The position numbers were made by a program, and so were the translations under genes. The notes under the pieces were generated by a model. It made no database searches. It was given only the letters and a program-made list of their open reading frames with translations, and had not been told where the DNA came from. 64,000 nt of DNA from NCBI GenBank assembly GCA_045532455.1, contig JAZSFX010000005.1, positions 11,137 through 75,136 on the forward strand, read 5' to 3'. The first letter of the stretch is position 1. Each line of letters begins with the position of its first letter. Positions 53,009 to 62,129 of the stretch are shown piece after piece. This DNA is from Ornithomonoglobus_A sp045532455 (GTDB lineage: Bacteria > Bacillota > Clostridia > UBA1381).

Positions 53009-53805
53009 TACATCCCCCTCTTTGTTTGTGCAGAGGGTGAATGCCCTAATAGCCGTTTATATGTTTTTGCAAAATATGAGGCATCGTCAAAGCCACACAT
53101 ACAAGCCGCCTCAAAAACCGAATACTTTCCGCTTGCTATAAGGCTTCGCGCCTTGTCGCAACGGTATTTGTTTATATAATCAACTATAGAAAACCCCGTT
53201 ACTTTTTTAAACTCACGCGAAAGGTGTGAGCGCGAATATCCCGAAAATGCGGCAATTTCGTCTATTGTTATTTTGCCCGCAAAGTTTTCGTCTATGTAAG
53301 AAATTGCCAATTTTATATGCTCTATAGTTTTTGTGTATGAATGAGCGGTGTCCGAGTCAAGACAGTAATTTTCGCACACATATATCAAAAAGTCAAGTAC
53401 ACCTCTTCGTATTTTTGCGGTTTGGAACATAGATGGATTTTCAAACGTTTCTATAATAGAAGAATATAACAAATATGCTTTTTCGTCAGCAAACACATTT
53501 TTTAAAGAGGTTACTTTCAAATCGTTTTCTTCGAAAAAGCTCATATCAACAATAAGGCAGTAATATGTAATGGTGCTGTCGGTTTTAATATCGTGAAAGC
53601 AGTTGGAGTTAATAATAATAATGTCGCCCTCTTTTGCAAAAACCTTTTCATCATTTAAAACAACGTATCCGCTCCCGTCTGTAAGCAGCAGAAATTCGGG
53701 GTTTTCGTGCCAATTTCCCGGTGCTATGTGGTCGGAATTTAATGTTGTTTTATGAATTATAAATGGCATTTTGTTGCCTATAAGCGAATGGACTTCATAT
53801 TTCAA
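53008..53805 (-). CDS. AraC-family regulator with cupin-like N-terminus
   Basis: 265 residues from a TTG at 53805 with GAGGAGGT seven bases upstream. N-terminal AraC-ligand-binding cupin part (ENPEFLLLTDGSGYVVLNDE, FAKEGDIIIIN), C-terminal two helix-turn-helix domain (ITIDEIAAFSGYSRSHLSREFK, SVFEAACMCGFDDASYFAKTYK). Likely senses a sugar and controls the divergent isomerase-oxidoreductase pair. Confidence 0.9.
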   Translation of the reverse strand: MKYEVHSLIGNKMPFIIHKTTLNSDHIAPGNWHENPEFLLLTDGSGYVVLNDEKVFAKEGDIIIINSNCFHDIKTDSTITYYCLIVDMSFFEENDLKVTSLKNVFADEKAYLLYSSIIETFENPSMFQTAKIRRGVLDFLIYVCENYCLDSDTAHSYTKTIEHIKLAISYIDENFAGKITIDEIAAFSGYSRSHLSREFKKVTGFSIVDYINKYRCDKARSLIASGKYSVFEAACMCGFDDASYFAKTYKRLLGHSPSAQTKRGM

Positions 53806-53879
53806 AAGAGAACACCTCCTCAAAACAGCATAATAGTTATAGTTTTTGGCAGAATTATTTCTTGAAAAACACATCTGTT

Positions 53880-53896
53880 TATTGTATTATACAATA
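53880..53896. promoter_or_regulatory. Palindrome in the AraC/isomerase divergent interval
   Basis: TATTGTAT-T-ATACAATA, a perfect odd palindrome between divergently transcribed genes; possible operator. Confidence 0.4.
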
Positions 53897-53978
53897 AAAG
53901 AGGGTAAAAATCAAGACCTTATTCTCTTTTATGAAAGTATAATTATAATGCTAAAACAAGAAAGCGAGGAACAGTGAT

Positions 53979-54833
53979 ATGTACAACTTTCCAATCGGAG
54001 TAATGTTAGACTCATTCAGACTCGATACAAAGAGTGCAATCTTAAAGGCAAAAGAAATCGGTGCAGATGGATTACAGATGTATTCCACAACGGGCGAGAA
54101 TTCACCCGAGAACTTAGTAGGCGCAAAAAGAAAAGAGCTTTTAGACCTTGTTAAGTCAAACGGAATGGTATTTTCGGCAATATGCGGAGATCTTGGCAAA
54201 GGCTTTTATGACCCTGAGCAAAACAAGGTTCTTATCGAAAAATCAAAGCGCATAATGGACCTTGCAAAAGAATTGGAATCAGACGTTGTTACAACACACA
54301 TCGGTGTTGTTCCAAAGGATAAAAACAACGACCGATACAAGATAATGCAAGAGGCTTGCTTTGAGCTTTCACGTTATGCAGACAGTATAAATTCACACTT
54401 TGCAATCGAAACAGGCCCCGAAACCTCTGCAGTTTTAAAAGGCTTTTTAGACGAATTAGGCTCAACAGGCGTGGGCGTTAACTTAGACCCTGCAAATCTT
54501 GTTATGGTAACAGGCGACGACCCCGTACAAGCGGTATACAATCTGCAAAAATACATAGTTCACACACACGCAAAAGACGGTGTTAAAAACTTCGACAGAG
54601 ACCCCGAGCTTATCTATGGCGTAAGACAACCAATGAACGAGGAAGAAGCAAGCGGCGGCTCATTCTCCGAAGTACCCTTGGGAAAAGGACAGGTAAAATT
54701 CCCCGAATATATAAACGCGCTTTGTGATATCGGTTACAAGGGATTTTTAACTATTGAACGTGAAGTTGGCGAAAATCCTGCCGCAGATATTAAGTTAGCG
54801 ATGGACTTCTTAAAGGATATAATAAACAAGTAA
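53979..54833 (+). CDS. Sugar phosphate isomerase/epimerase, xylose isomerase-like TIM barrel
   Basis: 284 residues of the AP endonuclease 2/xylose isomerase-like barrel. Conserved GADGLQMYS, HFAIETGPETSAVL (metal Glu), VGVNLDPANLV, VHTHAKDG and FLTIEREVG near the end. Isomerises or epimerises a sugar or inositol derivative; substrate unknown. 16 bases before the oxidoreductase gene, so both are in one operon. Confidence 0.88.
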   Translation: MYNFPIGVMLDSFRLDTKSAILKAKEIGADGLQMYSTTGENSPENLVGAKRKELLDLVKSNGMVFSAICGDLGKGFYDPEQNKVLIEKSKRIMDLAKELESDVVTTHIGVVPKDKNNDRYKIMQEACFELSRYADSINSHFAIETGPETSAVLKGFLDELGSTGVGVNLDPANLVMVTGDDPVQAVYNLQKYIVHTHAKDGVKNFDRDPELIYGVRQPMNEEEASGGSFSEVPLGKGQVKFPEYINALCDIGYKGFLTIEREVGENPAADIKLAMDFLKDIINK

Positions 54834-54849
54834 TAAAAGGAGAATAAAA

Positions 54850-55908
54850 ATGGAAAAAGTAAGAATTGGCGTTGTAGGTGCAGGCGGAATTGCAAATATG
54901 CACTTAAATGCATATAAGAATGTAAAGGAAGCAGAAATAGTTGCACTTTGCGATATTAACGAATCAGTGCTTAACAAAACTGCAGACAAATTCGGTATCG
55001 AAAAAAGATATACGGATATAAACGAAATGCTAAAGAGCGAGGAGCTTGACGCAATCGACGTATGTGTATGGAACTGCTCACACGCAGAGTGTTCAATAGC
55101 AGGTCTTAAGGCAGGAGTAAATGTTCTTTGCGAAAAGCCGATGGCTCGCACAACTGCCGAGGCTGAGGAAATGATGAAAGTTGCTAAAGAAACAGGCAAG
55201 CTTTTGATGATTGGCTTTGTTCTTCGTTTTGGCGACGAAACAACAGTAGCTCAGGACTTCATCGACAGTGGCTTTGTTGGTGATATATACTACACAAAGG
55301 CAACATATCTAAGACGTCATGGCAATCCTGGGGGATGGTTTAGTGATAAGTCCCGTTCGGGCGGCGGTCCTGTAATTGACCTGGGTGTTCACGTTATAGA
55401 CCAGACACGATTCCTTATGGGCGGACCAAAGCCTGTGTCGGTATATGCTGCAACATTTGATAAGCTTGGCAACCGTGCAAATCTTAAGACAAACGTTGAA
55501 TGGATGCCCGACGGTGCAAGCGATAAGGATAAGTGCGACGTAGAGGATATGGGTACTGCGCTTATAAGATACGATAACGGTGCAATAACACTTTTGGAAA
55601 CAAGCTATTCTCTTAACGCAGAGGGCGTAACCGCAAAAGACCTGTACGGAACAAAGGGCGGTCTGTCATTGGCAGGCGAGCCAAAGCTTTATACCGAGAT
55701 TAATGACTATATGGTAGACGTTACACCAAAAATCGAAAGATTAAAGGGCGGTGGCAGCATGTTTGAGCGAGAAATGCAGCATTTTGTAAACTGCGTGCTT
55801 GGTAAAGAGGAATGCAGAGCTACTGCAGAAGATGGTGTGGTTGTTATGAAGATTTTAGACGCAATCTATAAATCGGCAGAGACAGGCCACGAGGTTGTTA
55901 TCGATTAA
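54850..55908 (+). CDS. Gfo/Idh/MocA family oxidoreductase
   Basis: 352 residues. N-terminal Rossmann fold with GVVGAGGIANMHL and the motif CEKPMARTTAEAEEM (Lys of EKP), then the alpha/beta substrate domain with GGPVIDLGVHVIDQTRFL. NAD(P)-dependent oxidation of a sugar or cyclitol. Paired with the upstream isomerase for catabolism of an unidentified sugar (inference). ATG with AAAGGAG upstream. Confidence 0.92.
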   Translation: MEKVRIGVVGAGGIANMHLNAYKNVKEAEIVALCDINESVLNKTADKFGIEKRYTDINEMLKSEELDAIDVCVWNCSHAECSIAGLKAGVNVLCEKPMARTTAEAEEMMKVAKETGKLLMIGFVLRFGDETTVAQDFIDSGFVGDIYYTKATYLRRHGNPGGWFSDKSRSGGGPVIDLGVHVIDQTRFLMGGPKPVSVYAATFDKLGNRANLKTNVEWMPDGASDKDKCDVEDMGTALIRYDNGAITLLETSYSLNAEGVTAKDLYGTKGGLSLAGEPKLYTEINDYMVDVTPKIERLKGGGSMFEREMQHFVNCVLGKEECRATAEDGVVVMKILDAIYKSAETGHEVVID

Positions 55909-55936
55909 AACAGTTGTGTTAAAGTAATATGCAAAA

Positions 55937-56034
55937 CAGAGAGGGCTATCTATATAAATTCTATTGCTCAGACAGACAAATTCTTACGAATTTGAAACTC
56001 GCAATATCAAATTTATACAGACAGCCCTCTCTGC
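55937..56034. repeat. Family A palindrome, opposite orientation
   Basis: Same family with the middle reading in reverse (CGAATTTGAAACTCGC). Ends GAGAGGGC/GCCCTCTC; begins 29 bases past the oxidoreductase stop. Confidence 0.82.
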
Positions 56035-56060
56035 TTTTGTACAAAAAACACCACAATACC

Positions 56061-56088
56061 CGTAGGGGACGGCGTCCCCGACGTCCCG
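56061..56088 (+). repeat. Family B hairpin, GGGACG/CGTCCC stem
   Basis: Plus-strand CGTAGGGGACGGCG ... CGACGTCCCG between family A and the terminator. Confidence 0.7.
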
Positions 56089-56121
56089 CGCAAAACATCA
56101 ACCGCGCTGGTGCAACCCACA

Positions 56122-56156
56122 AAAAAAGGAATTCGAAATTTACGAATTCCTTTTTT
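56122..56156. terminator. Bidirectional terminator
   Basis: AAAAAAGGAATTCG pairs with CGAATTCCTTTTTT around a seven-base loop, between convergent genes; GC-poor but symmetric. Confidence 0.85.
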
Positions 56157-56170
56157 CATTTCATTAAATA

Positions 56171-57109
56171 TTAGTTACAATCTGCCACTAACGGACCAGC
56201 AAGCTCCTTTAGATAGAACAACTTACCTGGGAATGTTGGCATAAATGATGATGTAAAGTACATATCTGGACCATAGTGAAGTGTTGTTAAGAAACTCATT
56301 CCTTGCCAGCCCATACCTCTTGAGAGAGCACCGTCGCAACCGCCGATTACATAGTCAGCCTGGAACATAAGACCAGGACCAACTGTGTTTGCTCTGCAAG
56401 GAACAAGGGTTGTGCGGCTCTTAAAGCTTGTAATAGCATTTTGCTCAATTGTCATTGGGTTAAGCACTGCAGCAATTCTGTAGTTCTGGCTCTTCCATTC
56501 CTCAACACTGTCGAACTCGTCTGCAAAATGTGGCTCCCAGAAAGCTATATGACAAGCTCTGCCTATACCGAATACAAGCACAAGCTTCACGCCTGCAGCC
56601 TTTAACTTAGCAATCTTTTCGGGATATGTAGGCAGGTTTTCTTTTGTAGCAAAGTTACGTTGTGATGGCGGAATTGTGTTTTCGCCAAGCTTATCAAAGA
56701 ATGCTTGCTTCATGCTATATTCGAACGAAGCAGGGTTGTCGCTAGGTAATGTGTTACCGTCAGCGTCGCACCACTCGTCCATATTGAATGTATAAACGTG
56801 GTCGCACTTAACGTTCCATGCCTTTAAGAAGAACACTGCCCACTTGTACATTCCCATAGGACCAACAGGCAAAATCATAGCAAGCTTTTCGCCCTTATCG
56901 CGTGCATTTTTAATCTGCATGGCAATTTCGTGTCCCATATAGGTGTCAAACTCGCCAAGGTCGTTACACTCAACAGGTGTAAAATCCTTGTGCCAGAAAT
57001 CCTCACGAGTAACGCCCTTTTCGCAGCACTCGTCAATCTTTTTCATATCCCAGCCCTTTGGATAAAAGTTTTCCATTAATGAGCCTTTTACTGTTGACAT
57101 AAAATCCAT
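56171..57109 (-). CDS. NagB-like sugar-phosphate isomerase/deaminase
   Basis: 312 residues related to glucosamine-6-phosphate deaminase: ILPVGPMGMYK, NMDEWCD (base Asp), GIGRACHIAFWEP (active-site His of the G-GxDGHIAFNEP motif) and VGPGLMFQADYV. Longer than NagB (about 240-270) and with changed loops, so a related deaminase or isomerase. ATG with AAGGAGG upstream. Convergent to the oxidoreductase operon and divergent from an AraC regulator. Confidence 0.8.
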   Translation of the reverse strand: MDFMSTVKGSLMENFYPKGWDMKKIDECCEKGVTREDFWHKDFTPVECNDLGEFDTYMGHEIAMQIKNARDKGEKLAMILPVGPMGMYKWAVFFLKAWNVKCDHVYTFNMDEWCDADGNTLPSDNPASFEYSMKQAFFDKLGENTIPPSQRNFATKENLPTYPEKIAKLKAAGVKLVLVFGIGRACHIAFWEPHFADEFDSVEEWKSQNYRIAAVLNPMTIEQNAITSFKSRTTLVPCRANTVGPGLMFQADYVIGGCDGALSRGMGWQGMSFLTTLHYGPDMYFTSSFMPTFPGKLFYLKELAGPLVADCN

Positions 57110-57167
57110 AGTTTTTTCCTCCTTGATTTGTCATTTTTTTCGCATATTAATAAAAAATCAAAATATA

Positions 57168-57196
57168 TTGACTTTTCCATAGCTATATTATATAAT
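57168..57196 (+). promoter_or_regulatory. Promoter for the second AraC regulator
   Basis: TTGACT, 17-base spacer, TATAAT, about 105 bases before the start. Confidence 0.65.
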
Positions 57197-57300
57197 AAAT
57201 ACAAGGGTTTGTATTTAACACTAAAGAGTTATTTTTTAACATTTCTTCCGCAGACAATACAAACCGCAACATATATACATCTGCAAAGAAGGGATAAAAA

Positions 57301-58176
57301 ATGTATACACTACAATCAAAACCGCCCGAAATAGAAATAAAGGGTTTCAACAGTATATACTACTTTGAATTTGGAAAAAACTTTTCACACACCCCCGAAA
57401 AGCACGACTTCTGGGAGATGGTGTACGTCGATAGCGGAAACATAATCGCAATAACCGACGGAATAGGCACAAAGCTCGGACAAGGGCAGATAATCTTTCA
57501 CGAGCCAAACGAAGTGCATGCACACATAAGCGACAGCAAAACGTCAAATAATATGCTCGTTGTTTCGTTTTCGTGCGATAGCGAGGCAATGTCCTACTTT
57601 GCCAAAAAGACCTTTAGTGCCGACAAAACTACGCGTACACTGTTTTTGCTTTTTATCGAGGAAGTTAAAAATGCATTAAATAAAATCCCCGACGACTATA
57701 ACGACAAAAGCGACCTCGACTTTTCGTCTGCTCTCTTTGGCTCGTATCAGCTCCTTGAGGGATACCTCACCGAGCTTTTGATAAAGCTAATCCGCAGCGG
57801 CGACGACACCAACAAAAAGCTTCACTCAAACGAAAAAACACGTAACGTCGCGCAGAACAGTATATATGAGTTGATGGTCGAATATTTAAAAGAAAACATA
57901 TACCAAAATCTTACTTTGAGTGATATTTGTTCGCACTTTATTATGGGCAAAACCCAGCTTTACAAGATTTTTAAAACAAATAACGGACAGAGCGTGATGG
58001 ACTACTACAACAAACAAAAACTCACCGAGGCAAAAAAACTGCTCAGAGAAGAAACCTGCTCCGTTACACAAATTGCCGAAATGCTTGGTTTTTCGTGTAT
58101 ACATAGCTTTTCGAGAGCGTTCAAACGGGAATTTGGTATTTCGCCAATGCAGTATAAAAAGAGAATAATAACGTAG
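57301..58176 (+). CDS. AraC-family regulator
   Basis: 291 residues. Cupin-like N-terminal part (EKHDFWEMVYVDSGN, GQIIFHEPNEVHAH) with conserved His/Glu, then helix-turn-helix pair (LTLSDICSHFIMGKTQLYKIFK, CSVTQIAEMLGFSCIHSFSRAFK, FGISPMQYKK). ATG with AAGGGA upstream. Divergent from the NagB-like gene and upstream of the secreted-protein genes, either of which it may control. The TAG stop lies in a family B CGTAGGG. Confidence 0.9.
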   Translation: MYTLQSKPPEIEIKGFNSIYYFEFGKNFSHTPEKHDFWEMVYVDSGNIIAITDGIGTKLGQGQIIFHEPNEVHAHISDSKTSNNMLVVSFSCDSEAMSYFAKKTFSADKTTRTLFLLFIEEVKNALNKIPDDYNDKSDLDFSSALFGSYQLLEGYLTELLIKLIRSGDDTNKKLHSNEKTRNVAQNSIYELMVEYLKENIYQNLTLSDICSHFIMGKTQLYKIFKTNNGQSVMDYYNKQKLTEAKKLLREETCSVTQIAEMLGFSCIHSFSRAFKREFGISPMQYKKRIIT

Positions 58177-58242
58177 GGAATGGCGGTTTCCGACATTCCG
58201 CAAAAATCGCAAAAACGGTTCGTCATAAATGCCGAACCCTAC
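58172..58242. repeat. Facing family B pair after the AraC gene
   Basis: Plus unit 58172-58200 (GGAATG/CATTCC) supplies the AraC stop codon; minus unit 58216-58242 (GGTTCG/CGAACC-type) faces it. Confidence 0.75.
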
Positions 58243-58745
58243 AATGCATCAAAAAACAATGTTTTTAAAACTACACCACATCACCCCTTTTTCTCTACCA
58301 AATGGGGTGTTTTTTTGTGCAAATTTGTTTTCTTCGTCAAACTGCACAAAAAAAAACAGACATTTTGTAAATAGTGCCAATGCAAGATATTGCACAAAAG
58401 GATTTTATTTTCTGTAATGGAATAAATTAGAATTTTAAACCACTATATATAGTATACAAAACCCCCTAAAAACCCCAACAAAACAAGCAAAAGGTGGCAA
58501 AAATAACACACCCTGATTACCCAAATAAAGTGATTTTTGACACGTTCATTTTGGGGCTTTTGTGGTATAATCATTGTAGGAAAGTTTGGAAAAAAACAAC
58601 ATTTTTGTAATCAAAATGTAAAAAACCGCATGAAAAGGTGCAAAACGGTAAAAAACCGTTGTGCAACATTTCTAAAAGCGGCTCAAAAAGTTGTTTATAT
58701 AAGAAAAACTAAAAATATAACACAAAACAAGAGGGAGAGAAGACT
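58243..58745 (+). promoter_or_regulatory. Leader region of the 1040-residue secreted protein
   Basis: About 500 bases without a convincing gene. TGG-TATAAT at 58563-58571 is an extended -10 with no good -35. A hairpin with ACGGT/ACCGT and outer TGCA/TGCA lies at 58639-58665 in the presumed 5' leader. Upstream, ACACCACATCACCCC and GGGGTGTTTTTTTGT resemble a terminator near 58272-58316. Confidence 0.4.
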
Positions 58746-61700
58746 ATGAAGAAAAAATGGGCATTATTACTTGCAGCGGTGATGGCTTTGCAGCCCCTGG
58801 CAGCATTAAATGTTAGTGCAGTAGAAGTAACTGGTGTTTATGCAGACGTTTATGGGTTAGAGATTGAGTTTGCTACTAACATAGACGATACAGATTATGC
58901 AGATCTTGCATTAACCTGCAATGGTGAAGACGTAGCATTACAAACACCGGTTGCAGACGGCAAAAAGCTTACAGTAGCAGCCGAAGAATTGCTATCAACC
59001 GACACACCCTACACTTTAACAGTTGGCGGTACAGAAAAGATTTTCCAGATAAAAACGGTATTTGAAGAAGATTTTGATGATCTTACAGATGCAGATATTG
59101 ATTCTACAACCGAATACTCAAACGATTACGGTACATATTCAATTTCTAACGGCGGAAAAGGCTCGTTTGTTAAAGACGGCGAGGTTTATGTAACAGACGG
59201 AGCACTTACAATCTCAGCACTTGATACCAATATTAATTTGGCAAATACTACTCTTATGGCAGACGTAAGAGGCTATGCTAAAAACTGGGAGACAAGTAGC
59301 GGCTCGTTTAAAGCCCCAACACTGGCACAGGTAAATATCCATATATATTCAAGAGTAGGCACTACGATCGAAAAAGCAGCAGGTATAAGACTTAAAAGAA
59401 GTAATTTTACAGTTGGTACCGCAGATAGCGTGGGCGAATATGGCCCGCTTAGCAGCACCGTTGAATATCCGGAGAAAACACTGGCAGACGGAACAACAAA
59501 CACCAAATTTGACTTTGGTGAATTCACACCGGAACCAGAGGATACGGACAGTGATGACGATATAATAGTAGACACCACAAACACAGTTGCTCTCGAATCT
59601 AACGAGCACGCGGTTGCACTAAGAACAAACGGCGCCGCTATCACAGGCTTTGTCGGAACAAGTGTTGCCCCATATAAAACCGAAACCGAAACCGAAACAG
59701 AAGAATTTCTGACAACAGCAGGCAAGTTTTCTCTTGGTGCTGCGCCCGATGCAAGAGGTGTTGCAGTATTTGATAATGTAAAAATCACCGCATATACCGA
59801 AAACGTTACTCCCGTACCAGACGGCGCACCGATAGTAACAGGTCTTGAAGATAACAATTACCAAAACCTTGTGCTAAGCTTCGACAAAAATGTTGAATGG
59901 GTAGGTCCTCTGTCTCTTGCAACAATACAAGTGTTTAAAAACGAAGAAGAAACTCCTATGACAATTACCTCTATCGAGGTTGACAGCCAAGACAAAACAA
60001 AGCTTAACATCTTACCCGAAGGCTATGTTGCAGGAAATACTTACACAGTAGTTGTTCCGGAAGGCTTCGGTGCTCCCGGACATAAAACAGAAGAAGACCA
60101 AACCGAAACAGTTACAGTAAACACAACGGCAATCGAAATCGAGAGCACAGTTCTAAAACCCAGCAATATAGAAATCACCTTTAACACAAATGTTGAAGAC
60201 ATAACAGACGCAACCGACCTTGCATATGTAACAGTTGAAAAAGGTGATATAAATGGCGAAAACTTTGCAATTGATGCGAGCGCAACAATTGCTATATCAG
60301 AAAATGTAATGACAATTGAGCCGTTAGTATACGATATAAATAATACATATAAGGTAACAATCCTAAACGGATTTGGTAACGAGAATATTTTCTTAGACGA
60401 AGAAGGCGGATATTACGAATACTCACAGCTTTTCGAAAAGATACTTGTAGAGATGAAAAACTTTACAGGAAACAAAGGCTTTATAGAAGTTGAATTCGAT
60501 ACACCGTTAGAAACCACAACCACGGCTACAGATATAGATATAGAAATAAGATATGCAGAGGATGTGATTAATGATGAAGGAGTAAAAACACATTCAGCAG
60601 ACGATCCAATAACAGCAATTTCTCCATCAATAACAGAAGACGGTAAGCTCAGAGTCGAGATACCATCAATGGTAAGAGATGAGGTTTACGAAATCTACAT
60701 CCCCGAAGGTTTTGGAACAAACGTAGTAGCAACAGACCGTGAAATATTAAAGAAGTTCTCTCTAAAAACCATTGCTTTCGAAAACTTTGATGGCGACGGA
60801 GAGTCGTTTGGCGGATTGAACTTGGGTACGGCGCTTGTATCAGACCCGGGCACCTCAAACAACAAGAGAGCCTATAATAGCGTTTCAAAAGCTGAAACAG
60901 TATTTACAAATGACGAGGCAAAAGCACTCGAAAATCTTACCTTTGAGCTTGACTACCAGATCTTATACCCGGTAGACAAGGCAGGAACTTACAAATATGA
61001 AATGAGAGATAAATACTTTACATTCGACTCGTTTATGTTTAACTGTACACCAACACCAACAGCAGGTAAATACAACGGTGTTTCTCTGGCAATAAAAGAA
61101 CACGCATTGGTGGCGGGTACAGAATACTATAATGATAATCAAACTTGGGCACTCACCGGCGAGCCATCGTATTTGGCAAGATACGACTACACAGTCCATG
61201 GCGACAGTTATAAGGGTACTACCATATACCAGCCGGGCGATGCGTTCCCTACATCAATAGAGGTTACGAGAAATAACGGAGAACGTGTATTCGATTCAGA
61301 AAGAGAATGGAATCCGGGAACACATCTCGAATTTGTTAAAACAGGCTCATCAATTTCCGTAACTCGCGGAGGAGAATTTTTAGCAACATACGAGGCACAA
61401 CGCCATACAGCCAAAAAGGGAGAAATCAGATTTAATGTTGGCGGTGCTGAGTATATGACATTCGATAACGTAAGAATAAGTACAATCAAATTAATAGAAG
61501 AAGAAAACGTAGTTGCATCAAACCTTACATCAAACCTTGTGCTTGGTGGTGATGGTAAATCGACACAAGAAGCCATCACAGGCTCGTTCACACTCAAGAA
61601 CTACACCGACGGAATAAAGCCAATAAGAGCAGTTGTTGTTGCATATGGTGAACACAACGAAATGCTTTGTGCAAACATGGTAACGACTGATGATGTTGAT

Positions 61701-61868
61701 GAATACGGCGACCCAATATCCTTAACACAAATGTTGCCGGGCGAGACAAAAAGAACATTAACCTTTGACCTCGACAACACGGTTGGCACAAAATCAATCA
61801 AATTGTTCTTGTGGAACGATTTGACAAACAAAACCAAGATTATGGATGACGATTTCCCCACATCGTAA
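58746..61868 (+). CDS. Large secreted modular protein with Ig-like and lectin-like domains
   Basis: 1040 residues. Signal peptide (MKKKWALLLAAVMALQ, cut near AVSA/VE). The first 95 residues after it (GVYADVYGLEIEFATN, YTLTVGG) are an Ig-like module related to those of the next gene. Then come a concanavalin-like stretch with EEDFDDL, repeated SbsA-type Ig modules (LKPSNIEITFNTNVED, NKGFIEVEFDTPLE), a second lectin-like stretch beginning ENFDGDGESFGG and an Ig-like end. No LPxTG or SLH anchor visible. Probably binds polysaccharide outside the cell; no catalytic motif. ATG with GAGGGAGAG upstream. Confidence 0.75.
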   Translation: MKKKWALLLAAVMALQPLAALNVSAVEVTGVYADVYGLEIEFATNIDDTDYADLALTCNGEDVALQTPVADGKKLTVAAEELLSTDTPYTLTVGGTEKIFQIKTVFEEDFDDLTDADIDSTTEYSNDYGTYSISNGGKGSFVKDGEVYVTDGALTISALDTNINLANTTLMADVRGYAKNWETSSGSFKAPTLAQVNIHIYSRVGTTIEKAAGIRLKRSNFTVGTADSVGEYGPLSSTVEYPEKTLADGTTNTKFDFGEFTPEPEDTDSDDDIIVDTTNTVALESNEHAVALRTNGAAITGFVGTSVAPYKTETETETEEFLTTAGKFSLGAAPDARGVAVFDNVKITAYTENVTPVPDGAPIVTGLEDNNYQNLVLSFDKNVEWVGPLSLATIQVFKNEEETPMTITSIEVDSQDKTKLNILPEGYVAGNTYTVVVPEGFGAPGHKTEEDQTETVTVNTTAIEIESTVLKPSNIEITFNTNVEDITDATDLAYVTVEKGDINGENFAIDASATIAISENVMTIEPLVYDINNTYKVTILNGFGNENIFLDEEGGYYEYSQLFEKILVEMKNFTGNKGFIEVEFDTPLETTTTATDIDIEIRYAEDVINDEGVKTHSADDPITAISPSITEDGKLRVEIPSMVRDEVYEIYIPEGFGTNVVATDREILKKFSLKTIAFENFDGDGESFGGLNLGTALVSDPGTSNNKRAYNSVSKAETVFTNDEAKALENLTFELDYQILYPVDKAGTYKYEMRDKYFTFDSFMFNCTPTPTAGKYNGVSLAIKEHALVAGTEYYNDNQTWALTGEPSYLARYDYTVHGDSYKGTTIYQPGDAFPTSIEVTRNNGERVFDSEREWNPGTHLEFVKTGSSISVTRGGEFLATYEAQRHTAKKGEIRFNVGGAEYMTFDNVRISTIKLIEEENVVASNLTSNLVLGGDGKSTQEAITGSFTLKNYTDGIKPIRAVVVAYGEHNEMLCANMVTTDDVDEYGDPISLTQMLPGETKRTLTFDLDNTVGTKSIKLFLWNDLTNKTKIMDDDFPTS

Positions 61869-61885
61869 TAAATAATACATACACA

Positions 61886-61952
61886 ATAAGAAGAAACTCA
61901 AAAATATAAGTGCAATCCCCGTTGCATATTATATAAGAAGAAACTCAAAAAT
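61886..61952. repeat. 20-base direct repeat before second secreted-protein gene
   Basis: ATAAGAAGAAACTCAAAAAT at 61886-61905 and again at 61933-61952, spaced 47 bases. Could be a regulator site or a slip duplication. Confidence 0.6.
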
Positions 61953-62017
61953 TTAAAGTAAATAACCGATACGTTTAAAGCTTCACACCCTTTAAACAAG
62001 TCGAGAATTTAATAAAA

Positions 62018-62060
62018 ATGCGGCATGTGCGCCCAATCCCTCAAAGGCGCACGGCGCCTG
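62018..62060 (+). terminator. GC-rich hairpin between the two secreted-protein genes
   Basis: GTGCGCC/GGCGCAC around 12 bases, with AATGC/GCATT at the base. No clear T-run; may be a leader structure rather than a terminator. Confidence 0.45.
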
Positions 62061-62129
62061 CATTAAAAGGAATAGCGTGTGTTTTTTCTCTCAAACACAC
62101 CACAAATAAAAAGAAAAGGAGCGAAAAAA

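Noticed and set aside
58243..58417. Short open frames after the AraC gene
   Set aside because: They run through repeat sequence and a likely terminator, with no binding site and low-complexity residues.
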